Under the pieces are notes generated by a model that made no database searches, had not been told where the DNA came from, and saw only the letters and a list, made by a program, of their open reading frames with translations. The translations under genes and the position numbers were made by a program. From Spodoptera frugiperda (taxonomy: Eukaryota > Arthropoda > Insecta > Lepidoptera > Noctuidae), in the NCBI RefSeq assembly GCF_023101765.2, contig NC_064218.1, positions 7,068,001 to 7,132,000 of the forward strand: a stretch of 64,000 nt of DNA, read 5' to 3'. Position 1 is the first letter of the stretch. The number at the start of each line of letters is the position of its first letter. Of this stretch, positions 21,001 to 31,700 are shown in pieces.

Positions 21001-23128
21001 TACAATGGAAGTGGATCAGAGAGGACACCTGTGTCTTCTCAGCTGTTAAGAAGTTAAGAGGCTAGTTTCCAGTTTATCTAGCAAGTAAGGTAATAAAAGA
21101 TTTAGGTACCTTAACAACTTTCCCAGGTTGATGCTGCATCAACAGATCCGGGTCATACGGACAAACTGTCTCATCAGTGGTTCCTTGCAACAGATCTGTT
21201 ACCCTCATTGAAGAGATTGGCTGCAAGGAGCATGCGTAGATCCACTTCTCTTTCACCTTGTTACCGACTGGAGCCAACGCTATGAACCTTGTTGCACATT
21301 CTCTGTAGTCTTGATGAGTGGAGAGGTTTCTGTATAGAAAAAAAAAGTATTTTGACATTTTTGGTGAATAAACCTGGACTTTATAACTTGTAGCAAGCTT
21401 AGTGATTAATGCTCAAACCTACTTCATGTCAGAAGAGACCTTCGTTCAGCAATAAGTACTTATAGGCCGACAATGATGATGATTTAGTTCTTTACTTAAT
21501 AATCCTATAAAAACTGTAGGCACCTTTATAACAAGGTTTTCTTGATGACTGAGCATTTATCCATCTTTAGTATTTTAATGTAAGAATTTAAAAAATAATA
21601 TTTACAACATACCTGTAAGGTTGTCTTTCATAGTGTTTATCAGGTGAGGGAACAAAATGGTACCTAGGTTTTATATGAATAGCGAGCCAAGAGAGCAAGT
21701 CTGATAACCTCTCTTTTTCTACATCTATCTGAAAGTAAAATAACAAGACTAATTAGGAAAATACCACATACATAGTTATAAATGAATTTCACAAGGAAGA
21801 TCTAAAGGAATGCAAGTGCGCATTCTGCAAATATTATGCAAGTTATAGATGTTATTAAAAATTATATCAGCAATATAATAGAAGTACCATACATCAGTAC
21901 CATTAGTAAGAGTTTGTTTTAAAGTAATCAAAATGAGAGTACAGATGATTAGACTATGACGGAGTTTCTATACTTCTGATTAAGTTGGCATTAGTTTCAT
22001 TGGCTCATAATTGGATGTAACTTAATAAGAAACCTGTACCACTATGTTACGAAAAATGGTTCACTACAAGCTGTGATGAAACAGGGTAAGGCCCTGTTGT
22101 AACAAATAAAATAAAATTTTACCTTCTGTGTTTCATCCTGTTGTATCCCAGCAGGCCAAAGGGTAGTAATCAACATGTCCACCCCCCTATATTCACTCTG
22201 TCCTCTGAAACATGCATCCCTCACTGCACTGCAGTCACTCGGTTCAAATGTACACATCGGAAGCTCTTTCCCCAGTTCTCTCCGAGACAAACCAGTCAGA
22301 TATGCAATTTTAACATCAGCACTAGTTGTAAATATTCCTCTTTTACCTAAAAACCAAACAAAAGTAAATGAAGATCTAGAAAATCACGTAGGAAATACAT
22401 TAACAGGAGTAATTCAATATAATATTTTACCCATGTAGATCACATTTGGCACTATTTCAGATCCTTCTTCACAGTAGAGGGGCACATGTTCTGGTTTGGA
22501 TGGCCCAAAAACATATGTGGTTACCGGAACTGCAATGGAATAGGTAATAATAATTTCATATCTATAAACTCTGCTATAATCTATAGAGGACTTTTAAAAC
22601 ATTATGATTATTGCTGACCAATACATCGCTAAGTATCCTTCTTAAGTATAGATATCGATTCAAGTGTGTTTATTTTTCCTTCAATACTTCCTACAAGACT
22701 TAATATGTGGTTCGAGATAGATGGTTGATGTGATATAGACTATCTATTTTTTCTTTGCACTATGTGGATAACAATTTATCTAATTATTATAATAAATTAT
22801 AGTTTATTTACCTTTCCGGGTTCCCATTTTATACGCATCCAGCTCTGAATTATCATCTCCAAAAAAATTTCCCACACATAGTAGAACATCAAATTGTCCA
22901 GATTTCTTGACGATAGATTCCACACGTGAAAACAAAGCTTTAAAGTTTCCATTTACATCGCCACATATCAACCTAGAATGAAAGAATTGGGAGTATTTCA
23001 TAAAAATAATTTCACCATAAAATAAACTTTGTTTTGGTTTATTAATGAAAGAAATTTTATATTTTAGTTTATCTGAAATTATATCAAGATTAAGTAACGT
23101 TTAATAATTACGTTTTTTGTTTATCCAT
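18003..23128 (-). CDS. CWF19L1: CWF19-like protein 1 (complete, 11 exons)
   Basis: CwfJ/CWF19 family protein linked to pre-mRNA splicing or debranching; 533 aa against 538 in human. Exons from the start: 23112-23128, 22812-22972, 22431-22529, 22123-22346, 21613-21728, 21110-21329, 20646-20760, 20132-20283, 19254-19430, 18593-18753, 18003-18162. Total 1602 nt, exactly 534 codons. The N-terminal metallophosphatase-like part has LICGDVNGNF (residues 7-16) and LLCVGNFFGDD. A basic KRKRRDRDD linker follows (about residue 300). The CwfJ C1 region has CWFCL (320-324) and the HIT-like HVLILPIAHHQ (354-364). The C-terminal CwfJ C2 region has DWRQCLISKEEE and RPFDFTAD. The tiny first exon (MDKQK plus part of codon 6) was placed because its GT donor restores the family motif in frame. 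Widely expressed housekeeping gene; divergent from NELF-B. Confidence 0.95.
18355..18475 (+). repeat. Retroposon-tail repeat (copy 2, in CWF19L1 intron)
   Basis: Matches 17753-17855 over the core AGTCCTTCTGTGACTCGAAA..TAGTAGAGCTTT and the following CACGTGAGT. It sits in the last intron (18163-18592), opposite in sense to CWF19L1. Confidence 0.65.
19019..19124. mobile_element. Short GC-rich MITE in CWF19L1 intron
   Basis: About 106 bp bounded by TTAGCACGCGCG and its inverse CGCGCGTGCTAA, with a GC-rich centre (GAGGCGCCCGCGCCCGCG) inside AT-rich intron. No coding capacity. Terminal repeats of about 12 bp suggest a DNA-transposon derivative. Confidence 0.65.
19531..19838 (-). repeat. SINE copy followed by a second dispersed repeat, in CWF19L1 intron
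   Basis: 19531-19690 matches the SINE at 17135-17285 (CGTGGGTGCGTTTACAAA, CACATGACACC, GGAATCGAAACCGCTACA). Immediately after it, 19722-19838 matches 4185-4295 in the Dscam gene. The two units may be one composite retroposon. Confidence 0.65.
20465..20545 (-). repeat. tRNA-headed SINE fragment in CWF19L1 intron
   Basis: Contains GCGCGGGAATTGAACCCGGG, a minus-strand B-box (GGTTCAATTCC) followed by a degenerate tRNA body. It looks like a tRNA 3' half, but no A-box half or intact acceptor stem could be assembled, so I call it a SINE head. Confidence 0.55.
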
Positions 23129-23630
23129 TTCAAATCAATAAATTATTGATTTAATATAAAATGTTTTGTTTTGCTTCCTTATTTTAAGGTTATATTTTGT
23201 AAATGACAACAGAACAGTTATGACAGAAGGACATAACCATAGACTATAAGAAGTGCCTCCAAAACGATGAAAGGCAGAAATATATTACCGTGACGTGGCG
23301 TGATGCGTCGCATATCGGATTGAGATTTTTTTTCTTTACAGGATTTTATTGGTTTGAGTTGATATCGTTTTATATCTCAGAGTTGCAACTAGTTACAAGT
23401 TATATTTTATTTTACTATTATGATGAGTTCTTTGCTATTCATTTCATTCCCATATTTTAAGTTTCAATCAATCTCAAAAGACACGGTATCACAAAATCTC
23501 TACATACACCATAGACAATAAATTAAAAATATAGGAAAACGTCACGTTAACTGTTTATCAAACAATGCTTGTTTTCTTGAAAAAATAATTATTTTAGCTT
23601 TATAAGTGCATTATATTCTCGAAATAGACT
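23129..23630. promoter_or_regulatory. Shared head-to-head promoter region of CWF19L1 and NELF-B
   Basis: The two start codons face away from each other with 502 bases between them, so this gap must hold both 5' UTRs and core promoters. No TATA box can be assigned with confidence in this AT-rich sequence. Both genes serve basic RNA metabolism, which suits a constitutive bidirectional promoter (inference). Confidence 0.6.
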
Positions 23631-25394
23631 ATGGCGTCGTCAAGTAAACTGCCCGGCACAGGTTTGGAAGAAGTCGGAGTGCCAGGCCAGTCGTATCTTC
23701 GTGATGCACTAACAAGTTGTACAGATCCCTTGAAAGCTATAGAAGAGTTTCAGTTGGAAAATGGTATATTATTACCGTCGTTACGGCCTATGCTGCCTTT
23801 GCTTGATCTTCATGGAGTCCGCCGGCTTGATTTCCATACGTCTGTCCTGGAAGAGCTGAGAGATAAACTGATAGCACACATCAATGAACTTGGTTCCAAA
23901 GATGGTAAAGAACATGATAAGAAACTCAAAGAATTACTCACTAAGAGCTTCCCCGTTGTCAGAGTAAAGGCTCTGCGACCTGTTATTATGAGTATACTGA
24001 AGAACACTCCTCACATTGATGACAAATTTCTAAGAGTTCTAGTCAGAGATCGTGAATTATATAATGACACTGATACAGAAGTAAAACGACAGATCTGGCA
24101 AGACAATCAATCCCTGTTTGGTGATGAAGTATCACCATTACTCAGTCAATATATCAGGGAAAAGGAAAATGTATTATTTGATCATGAGAACCTTACTAAC
24201 CTATTCTTTTCGCCATCTCCTAAGGTCAGGAGGCAAGGCGCTGTTGTACAGAAACTGGCGCACATGATTGGCAACAGTGTGAAACTATATGACATGGTGT
24301 TGCAGTTTCTTCGTACACTGTTCCTAAGAACAAGAAATGTTCATTATTGTACACTGCGAGCGGAGCTACTGATGGCACTGCATGACTTGGAAATACAGGA
24401 CATTATATCTGTAGATCCCTGTCACAAATTCACTTGGTGCCTAGATGCATGTATTAGAGAGAGAAATGTTGACATAAAGAGGTCAAGAGAACTGCAAGGA
24501 TTCTTGGACAGTATCAAACGAGGACAGGAACAAGTTTTAGGTGATTTGTCTATGACACTATGTGATCCTTATGCTATTAACTTCTTAGCAACCTCTGCAA
24601 TCAAAATATTACAACATTTAATAAATACTGAAGCGCTACCTAGAGATAACACAATATTGATTCTCTTACTAAGAATGTTAGCCCTGGGCTTGAGTGCTTG
24701 GGTTATGATTGATTCTCAAGAATTCAAAGAGCCTAAGCTGGATAGTCAAGTTGTCACTAAATATTTACCAGCTCTAATGTCACTTATGGTTGATGATCAA
24801 GTTAGAGCATTGCATAACAAGTTGCCCCCAGATGAGAGAGAGTCTGCTATCACCACTATTGAACATTCAGGCCCACCGCCTGATGCCTGTGAAGCTTACA
24901 TGAGAGAAAACTCAGTTTGTGGTGTTCTAGCAATGTATTACACATTACATGCAGCCAAACTGCGAGACAGGGGAGCATTGCTGCGTATCCTAAGTATCCT
25001 TGGTAGCTGCAAAGATGGTAGAGCATATGAAGATCCATTCTTACACGCTCTTGTGGCACTATTAGTACAATTGCCTGATGAATTCCAAGGCGAAGACTTC
25101 AGTACTGTATTATTTGATGAATTCTTTTTTGCAGGGTTATCTAAAGATAATGTCACTAGACATTTACTCAAATTACTTTGGTACATTCATCCCAAACTGC
25201 CTGAAACGAGAATTCAAACCCTTATGAAGGCTCTTCAGCCAGGCACTCAACACAATGAGTCTGTTCATAAACTGTATGAGACTTTGCAGCAAAAGATGAC
25301 TACTCAGTCAGAGCCAGTTCCTAGTACGAGTGAAATGGAATATTTAGACTCTCCTCTAATGAGTGTACCAACTCCAGCTCCCTATCATATGTAA
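23631..25394 (+). CDS. NELF-B: Negative elongation factor B (NELF-B / COBRA1), intronless
   Basis: Subunit of the four-protein NELF complex, which with DSIF holds RNA polymerase II in promoter-proximal pause. The reading frame is 587 aa, close to the about 580 aa of animal NELF-B, and runs unbroken from the methionine at 23631 (context GACTATGG) to TAA at 25392. COBRA1-family sequence spans nearly the whole protein. Recognisable stretches are GLEEVGVPGQSYLRDALTSC near the N-terminus, FQLENGILLPSLRPMLPLLD, SFPVVRVKALRPVIMSILKN, DELYNDTD-like acidic loops, and FFAGLSKDNVTRHLLKLLWY near residue 510. The protein is helix-rich (HEAT-like) with a short Pro/Ser-rich tail. It is complete in one exon, unlike its multi-exon neighbours. 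Confidence 0.97.
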   Translation: MASSSKLPGTGLEEVGVPGQSYLRDALTSCTDPLKAIEEFQLENGILLPSLRPMLPLLDLHGVRRLDFHTSVLEELRDKLIAHINELGSKDGKEHDKKLKELLTKSFPVVRVKALRPVIMSILKNTPHIDDKFLRVLVRDRELYNDTDTEVKRQIWQDNQSLFGDEVSPLLSQYIREKENVLFDHENLTNLFFSPSPKVRRQGAVVQKLAHMIGNSVKLYDMVLQFLRTLFLRTRNVHYCTLRAELLMALHDLEIQDIISVDPCHKFTWCLDACIRERNVDIKRSRELQGFLDSIKRGQEQVLGDLSMTLCDPYAINFLATSAIKILQHLINTEALPRDNTILILLLRMLALGLSAWVMIDSQEFKEPKLDSQVVTKYLPALMSLMVDDQVRALHNKLPPDERESAITTIEHSGPPPDACEAYMRENSVCGVLAMYYTLHAAKLRDRGALLRILSILGSCKDGRAYEDPFLHALVALLVQLPDEFQGEDFSTVLFDEFFFAGLSKDNVTRHLLKLLWYIHPKLPETRIQTLMKALQPGTQHNESVHKLYETLQQKMTTQSEPVPSTSEMEYLDSPLMSVPTPAPYHM

Positions 25395-25445
25395 ATTATG
25401 AGTTATTGATAAGTTTTACTATAGCCTATTGCTATATGAATTGAT

Positions 25446-25451
25446 AATAAA
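25446..25451 (+). terminator. Poly(A) signal of NELF-B
   Basis: AATAAA lies 52 bases after the NELF-B stop codon and is the first canonical signal on this strand. It gives a very short 3' UTR. Confidence 0.7.
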
Positions 25452-25536
25452 CCAGACTTAAGTATTATTATAACTGACTGTTTCATTTTAACATGTCACC
25501 AGGAATAATTAAATAAACAACAATCACTGTAAAATA

Positions 25537-25542
25537 TTTATT
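25537..25542 (-). terminator. Candidate poly(A) signal of the PAN-ZP gene
   Basis: TTTATT on the plus strand is AATAAA on the minus strand, about 235 bases downstream of the PAN-ZP stop codon. It lies within 100 bases of the NELF-B signal, so the two transcripts end tail-to-tail or overlap slightly. Confidence 0.5.
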
Positions 25543-25776
25543 AGTAGCAACTTACAGTAAGTTTCAAATTAATACACATAAAAAATGTTAAAACAAAATA
25601 TTGTACTTTAATAATTGCAGATCATTTTGGACGGAATAAGACTGAGCATTTATGGCATTTTTTATGTTAAAGTCGAGAGATACACTTTGAAGAAAGTTTC
25701 ATCATTAATTTTTGAGTTAGATATATTATTTATTTGTAAAAAATATGTGTTAGAATTATGCGTTGACTTGTCGAAG

Positions 25777-28700
25777 TTACGCGCGGTGGTCACGTCTGTC
25801 GGGTTTCATGTCCAATGAGTGGAGGGAGCGAAGAGACCGGGAGCGCTCGAACAAGGACGGGTCGGTGTAGATAGGCTCGCTACCATCGTCGAAGGCACTT
25901 GCTAAACGTCCCGAGGAACCAGCTTCATCGCCCACCTCGGCGAATGTTCTTCCCAATCCACTGAAATGTAATTATTGGACTAATGTTAGTTTGATTTACT
26001 TTTAATTGCCGACCTATTTAATTATAATTGTCTTCATATAAATCAAATAATGATATTCGACGACTATTCCGTCAATATAAATCAGAACTACCTTCCTATC
26101 CATGTTATCAATAAGTTTATAACTATTTTTCATTTTATTGATTTATAATTGACGCATTACTATTTTATCTTGCCATTATTGATAGATTACCAGTGTAGAC
26201 AAGTATACCTAATACATACATTTAAAAAACCTTGAATTCACAAGTCTGGATGCGTATTTGAAAGCCAATATCAAAATATTTGTCTACCTACAAATTGCAG
26301 TCAATATTTAAGCAGGCTCCAAGGTCTTAGATAATAAATATAATAGTATGTATATATAGCTAGAATCTAGGCACCTTGGTTCATAGGCTAAATAGCATGT
26401 ACTGGATATGATTCTTATAAGTCGTTTTAACGAAGATGTGTAATTCAACTCATCAACTTTGGATGGAACTCTATGATTATGTTTCAGTACCTACTTAAGA
26501 ATATATAAAAATAAAGAGTAATTTACTCCACAACTTACCTCAATGAGAATGGTTTATGCAGATGTGAGGCGGAGAAGAGCGACGGTCTTGTAGGCCTAGG
26601 TCCCGGGGTCACTGGCCGCAGCGCGGGCGCAGGTGACGATGCTTGGATGTTCTTGCGCAGCACTCGCCAATAACGTCTGAACAAGGAAATTATTATGAAA
26701 CCAATTACAGTTAATATTAACATTTTGATTTAATTTATTATTGTTGTTTACAGAATTAAAATAGATAGAGGAGATATAGAAAGGTAATTTAAAAACTAAT
26801 TGATTAAGTAGGGAGGTATTTTTGTTTATAGATGTTTGTTTTAGAATTTCAATCTACCTTCGTTTAGATTTATTTTTATCTGCATACATGCGTTACATAT
26901 CTACTTATATCTAAGGGTAAGTAGGTACCTAAGTAGTCACATACCAAACACAATTTATTGGTGATTGCTAAAAACATAAGTTGTTGCAATAAGTACAACC
27001 TAGTTAAGCGTATGTTATGTAGGTAAGTACCTACCTACAACATCACTACAAAGTGACATCACGCCTGCAACACGTGTTCTTTGCGTGTGAACGACTCAAA
27101 TATACACCAATGCAGCTAAATATAAAACGCGGGCATTAAAGTTATGCGTCACCTTAATGTCACATTGCACTTCATTGGATACGAAGAAAAAACGCATAAA
27201 ACTAAGAACTCTGTGTAACGGAAGATTCATAATTAAGTAGGAATTGAGGCAGTGAAGCTAGACTGATGTCAGGTCAGGGTCAAACGTCTTATGTTTATGG
27301 TAATTCAGTTAGACGCCTTGATGCACGATTAGATAATTTTATGTGATATAGCTAAGTACTTGCTGTAGATTACCTAGGTATGAGTGTTTCTTAGATTCTA
27401 AGAGAAGCATAAATTAATTGTTCCGTGCAGGATTCGAAACAGATTGGAACGTTACGTAGCAGCAGGTTGTCCAACTACTGCCTTAAACTTGGGTACAATC
27501 CAATCACTTCTACCAGAAGCTTACTAAAATCAGCAAAGGTAAAAATTTGGGTAGACTTGATAGGTTTCTAATTTCACTTCATCCCCATACCTAAGATTTT
27601 CTATACCTTCCTTCCTACTTCTCTTTAACTCTTTACCCTGCACCCTCAATCCCCAGAAAAGAAGCAACGCACATGTAACTCCTCTGGTTGCATATGGTTG
27701 CGAAGTCCATCGGCGTCGCCGAATGCTTAGCATCAGGAGATCCGATCTATCTGCTACAGTTCTTACCTATAGATATACAGAGCAGCAGTGAGCATGGCCA
27801 GTACCAAAGACAGCAACACACAGAGGGCCACTAGTAACGCCCTGTAGTGATACGGCGGTACACAGATACCGGCAGCTGCTACCACGGGCGAAGAGTCGGC
27901 CTCACCATTCTCTTCTAATAACTCGTTGCGGTTGTCAAATACCTGAGGAAAAGAAAGTAAATTATTGAAGTAAACTGTGTCTGTGATCACCTACTTATTA
28001 TAGTCATCTCATCTCCTAAAATGGCTACAAAACTGATCTGGGAGAAATTTTACCAACCTAATTACCTAGAAGGATTTTTGTTTGAAGATGAGTTTAAATC
28101 GAAGTGGGTAGGTGTGTTAAATCATACCTACTATCCACCTTTATAAAGCATGTCACTAGCTGCTCTAGATTTAGTTAAGGTAAATCCTATGTGCCTAGAA
28201 TAGTTCTAGGTTCTGGTTAGGTATGTTCTATTATAAATCTTCCTTTCATTATCTAAACACTTTAAAAATCAAGGTAGGTACCTAAGCTTTCGACTGATCA
28301 CATTGTGCTCAGATGATCACAGTAATTATTTACTTCAAATTCCTGGAAAAATGAAGTGGATGCAAAGGCCGATAACACCGCCACTTAATATTTATAACAC
28401 TGCTACGATATTACGTATTGTGATTAAGCCCCCTTAGTGAGACATATCTCTATATCAACTGTAGATAAAAGGTCGTTACTATTAGCTGTTGAAACAAAAG
28501 ATAAGGCTGATAATTGCCTACTTAAAGCCAACAATGAAATGGTTTTTGGTAAAATATCTAAGTACTTAGGTCACCACATAGAAACAACCATTGCGAAACA
28601 CTTTGATATGTGCTGTAGTTGGTAACTAGGTACGTACCTAACTACCTAAGCACTTATTTACATACCTAAGTTAGTCTATACAATACCTGTTGTAGGTAAA

Positions 28701-31700
28701 TTATACTTACTTGTTTGAACACAATTCAGTTTAGATACCTAGTATACTGCTTGCTATCTTTTCTGACTCTGTAACTTCAGTCTAAGTCAATAGGAAATCT
28801 AGGGTAATAAAACCACTTAATCAGTCTAAAATGAAACCGACTTCTATCTTGCAACTTAAGTACATAATACATACCTATTTATCGAAAGTTCATTAACAAA
28901 GTCCTTACCTCAATCATCTTCCTCACATGACTAGGGGTCTCGACCTCATCCTTGAGATATTTATCGACGGTAGCCTCTTCATACGACACTTTGTACACAG
29001 TGCCTGCATTTTTATCGTCTTGTTTGTCTGTCTTTGTGTCATTACTGTCTGTAGTCCTCACTTCGGCAGTGTCATTGCCATCCACTCCAAGTGTCGAGTT
29101 CACGTCCCTTCGACGCCTTCCGAATGATGGCTCCGATCGTCCTGTGTGACTTGGACAATATGCCTGGAAATTAAATGAATTATTTATTTACTTACTTAAT
29201 ATGTCTAGTCTAGTGGCATTCTCTAACTGCCGATTCCAATCTAAAATCTTTAGATTAAGATCTATTTTTGACATTAGTTCTATACAGTTTCTGTCAGAAA
29301 AGAAGATCGATCAAAAGACTTTGGATTAAGATCGGGTATTGAAATTAGCAGTAAGTGTGTGTTACCTAAATTATGGAACCTATAATTAAATTAAATTGTG
29401 ATACCTATTATAAATATGTTTATAAAAATAAATTCTTAATTATTCATATTCTTATGCAATAATAATTGCCGTCGTTTGATATGAGACGGCAATTAAAATG
29501 CAATTTATTTTTATATTCGAATGGATAAGCTAACGATCAAGTACATATATTTTTAATTAACTATAAACTGGTGTGATTTGTTCTTTGTTTAAACCACGTT
29601 AAATTTTCTTATTCGTAATCCTGTTGATTGATTTTATTATGACTTAAATCACTGCATTGCTCAATCTATTTTTAAGTAGCTATAATGATAACCTAGGTAT
29701 ATACTGATTAATTAAGTTTAAAGTAATAATAAACCATAGTTGTGTCTTCAACATTACGATTATATAACCTGGATAATACGTCTAATGAAAACCAAACGAT
29801 AATGCCATTTGTTATTCACGTGATACAACTAGATAAGCGGACAGGGTCAAAAGATCTTATAGAAGATGCTAAATTGCATAAACAGCATCTATTTTATGCA
29901 TAACAAGACACAGTTATCATGGCACGATAACCCAAGAACTGGATGAAGCTCGATAATTGTGTATTTTTATAAGCATTGACGTAATTATAAAATCGTATGA
30001 GTTGTTTAGATAATGAAGTTGAAAAAATAAGAAAAATGGGTACCGACAATAGGGTTAATAGGCTGTTTTACTATTATTATTCTTCTTACCTAGTTAACGG
30101 TAGTTTAAATACCTTCATCTTCTACATAAGCGTTACGTACCTACTTCATGTACTAAATTACCTATACAGATAGACAAGAAGTTTTCGTTAACACTTAAGT
30201 AATCTACAGTTGCATGCAGTCTAACGTACACGCGCCTCAGTAGACGATCTTTCGGTTACGTCTTAGTTTCCTTCGTTATCAGAACCTCTCAGACTTCCTC
30301 ATCCGTTTTTGTCTCGATAATTCTACTTATCAGACATAAATAAAACAGAAGGTTTATAATCAAATAAGAATGTTACGCTCTCTCTGATCAGTAAAGGCTA
30401 TTCTTTTTTATGAGTATTCCCAAGTAAGACACTTAGGTACCTAATTTATTTGGACAGAACCAAATCAAAGAATATTCTTTCAGGTAGATATTATACATAG
30501 ATTACTACCAGGTAAAACATGGATTGTTCATAATATGAGCTCCTGATATCTTCGGAAAGGTTGGACTGATAACACATTTATTTTTGGATTTGATGAGGAG
30601 TCCTCTATAAACAACTCAATTTGATAAGTAGATGGGTGACGTCCGTATTTCTATTTAAAGGTATACATAATGCCCTTTATTGAAATAAATTGTTCCAATA
30701 AAGAGTTGTTAAATCGCTCCATGTCCTATTGAGGCGCAGTAGGTGATAGATATTTATAATGGTTTTCATATTGACAGTTGTTTTCTTAACGCCATTGAGC
30801 TTATAGGTAGGAGCAATGTACCTATCAACTATCTGCAAAATGCCGTCTTCTTTTTCAATCGATATTATAAATCTCATTCTCATCATTCCCTACACATAAG
30901 GACTTATCTAGTGATAGCTAATTAACTAAATGTATTTTTCGCATCATATTAAATACGTAGACACTCGTCGTGGTGGCCCGGAAGTTTAAGACACCCGCTT
31001 CTTATGGATGAGGGCGCGGGTTTAGAACCTACCAGCAGCACCAACGTGACTCTTTCAGAGTTGTATGTACTTTCTAAAACCTTTTAAACGCCACTGACAA
31101 ACGATGAATGAAAAGTTCTTGAGGAAATCTGGGCTTATAATTTCTAATTATAAGTCTGAAATCATCAACCCACATTGAGCAAGCGTAGTGATTAATGGTC
31201 AAGCCTTCTCCTTGTGAGAAGAGGCCTTCGGTCAGCAGTGGCCACCAATACGCTGTTGACGTGATGTAAAACGCGTAGATAATATTCTCTCTAGCTATAA
31301 TTACTCTTTATTCTAAGAAACGATTGCAGCTACTTTTAAACTCAGAATCTAGGTCACTGTCTCGTAAAACTACATCAATGTTGAATGCACTAACCGGCTG
31401 ACAACCATCGCGGCACGTACGCACTGTGGCTTCGAAAACTAAGAAGTTCGATTCTGGGATCTTGAAAGCGTTGAATCTTGCTTCCAAAGAATCACCGTTG
31501 CGACCTTTGTCTAATTCAGGGAAAACGTCGGGATCTACAGGACATCTGGAATATAAAAGCGTGTAAGATTAGTCAAAATTAAAAATAAGAGTTTTGTGAT
31601 GAAGATAAAAAGAGTTATTGAAATAGGACATGATGCCAAGTTTCAGATTTCTTAATGTTACTAATGAGATGAATTCGAAGAATTTGTGAAACTTATGAAT

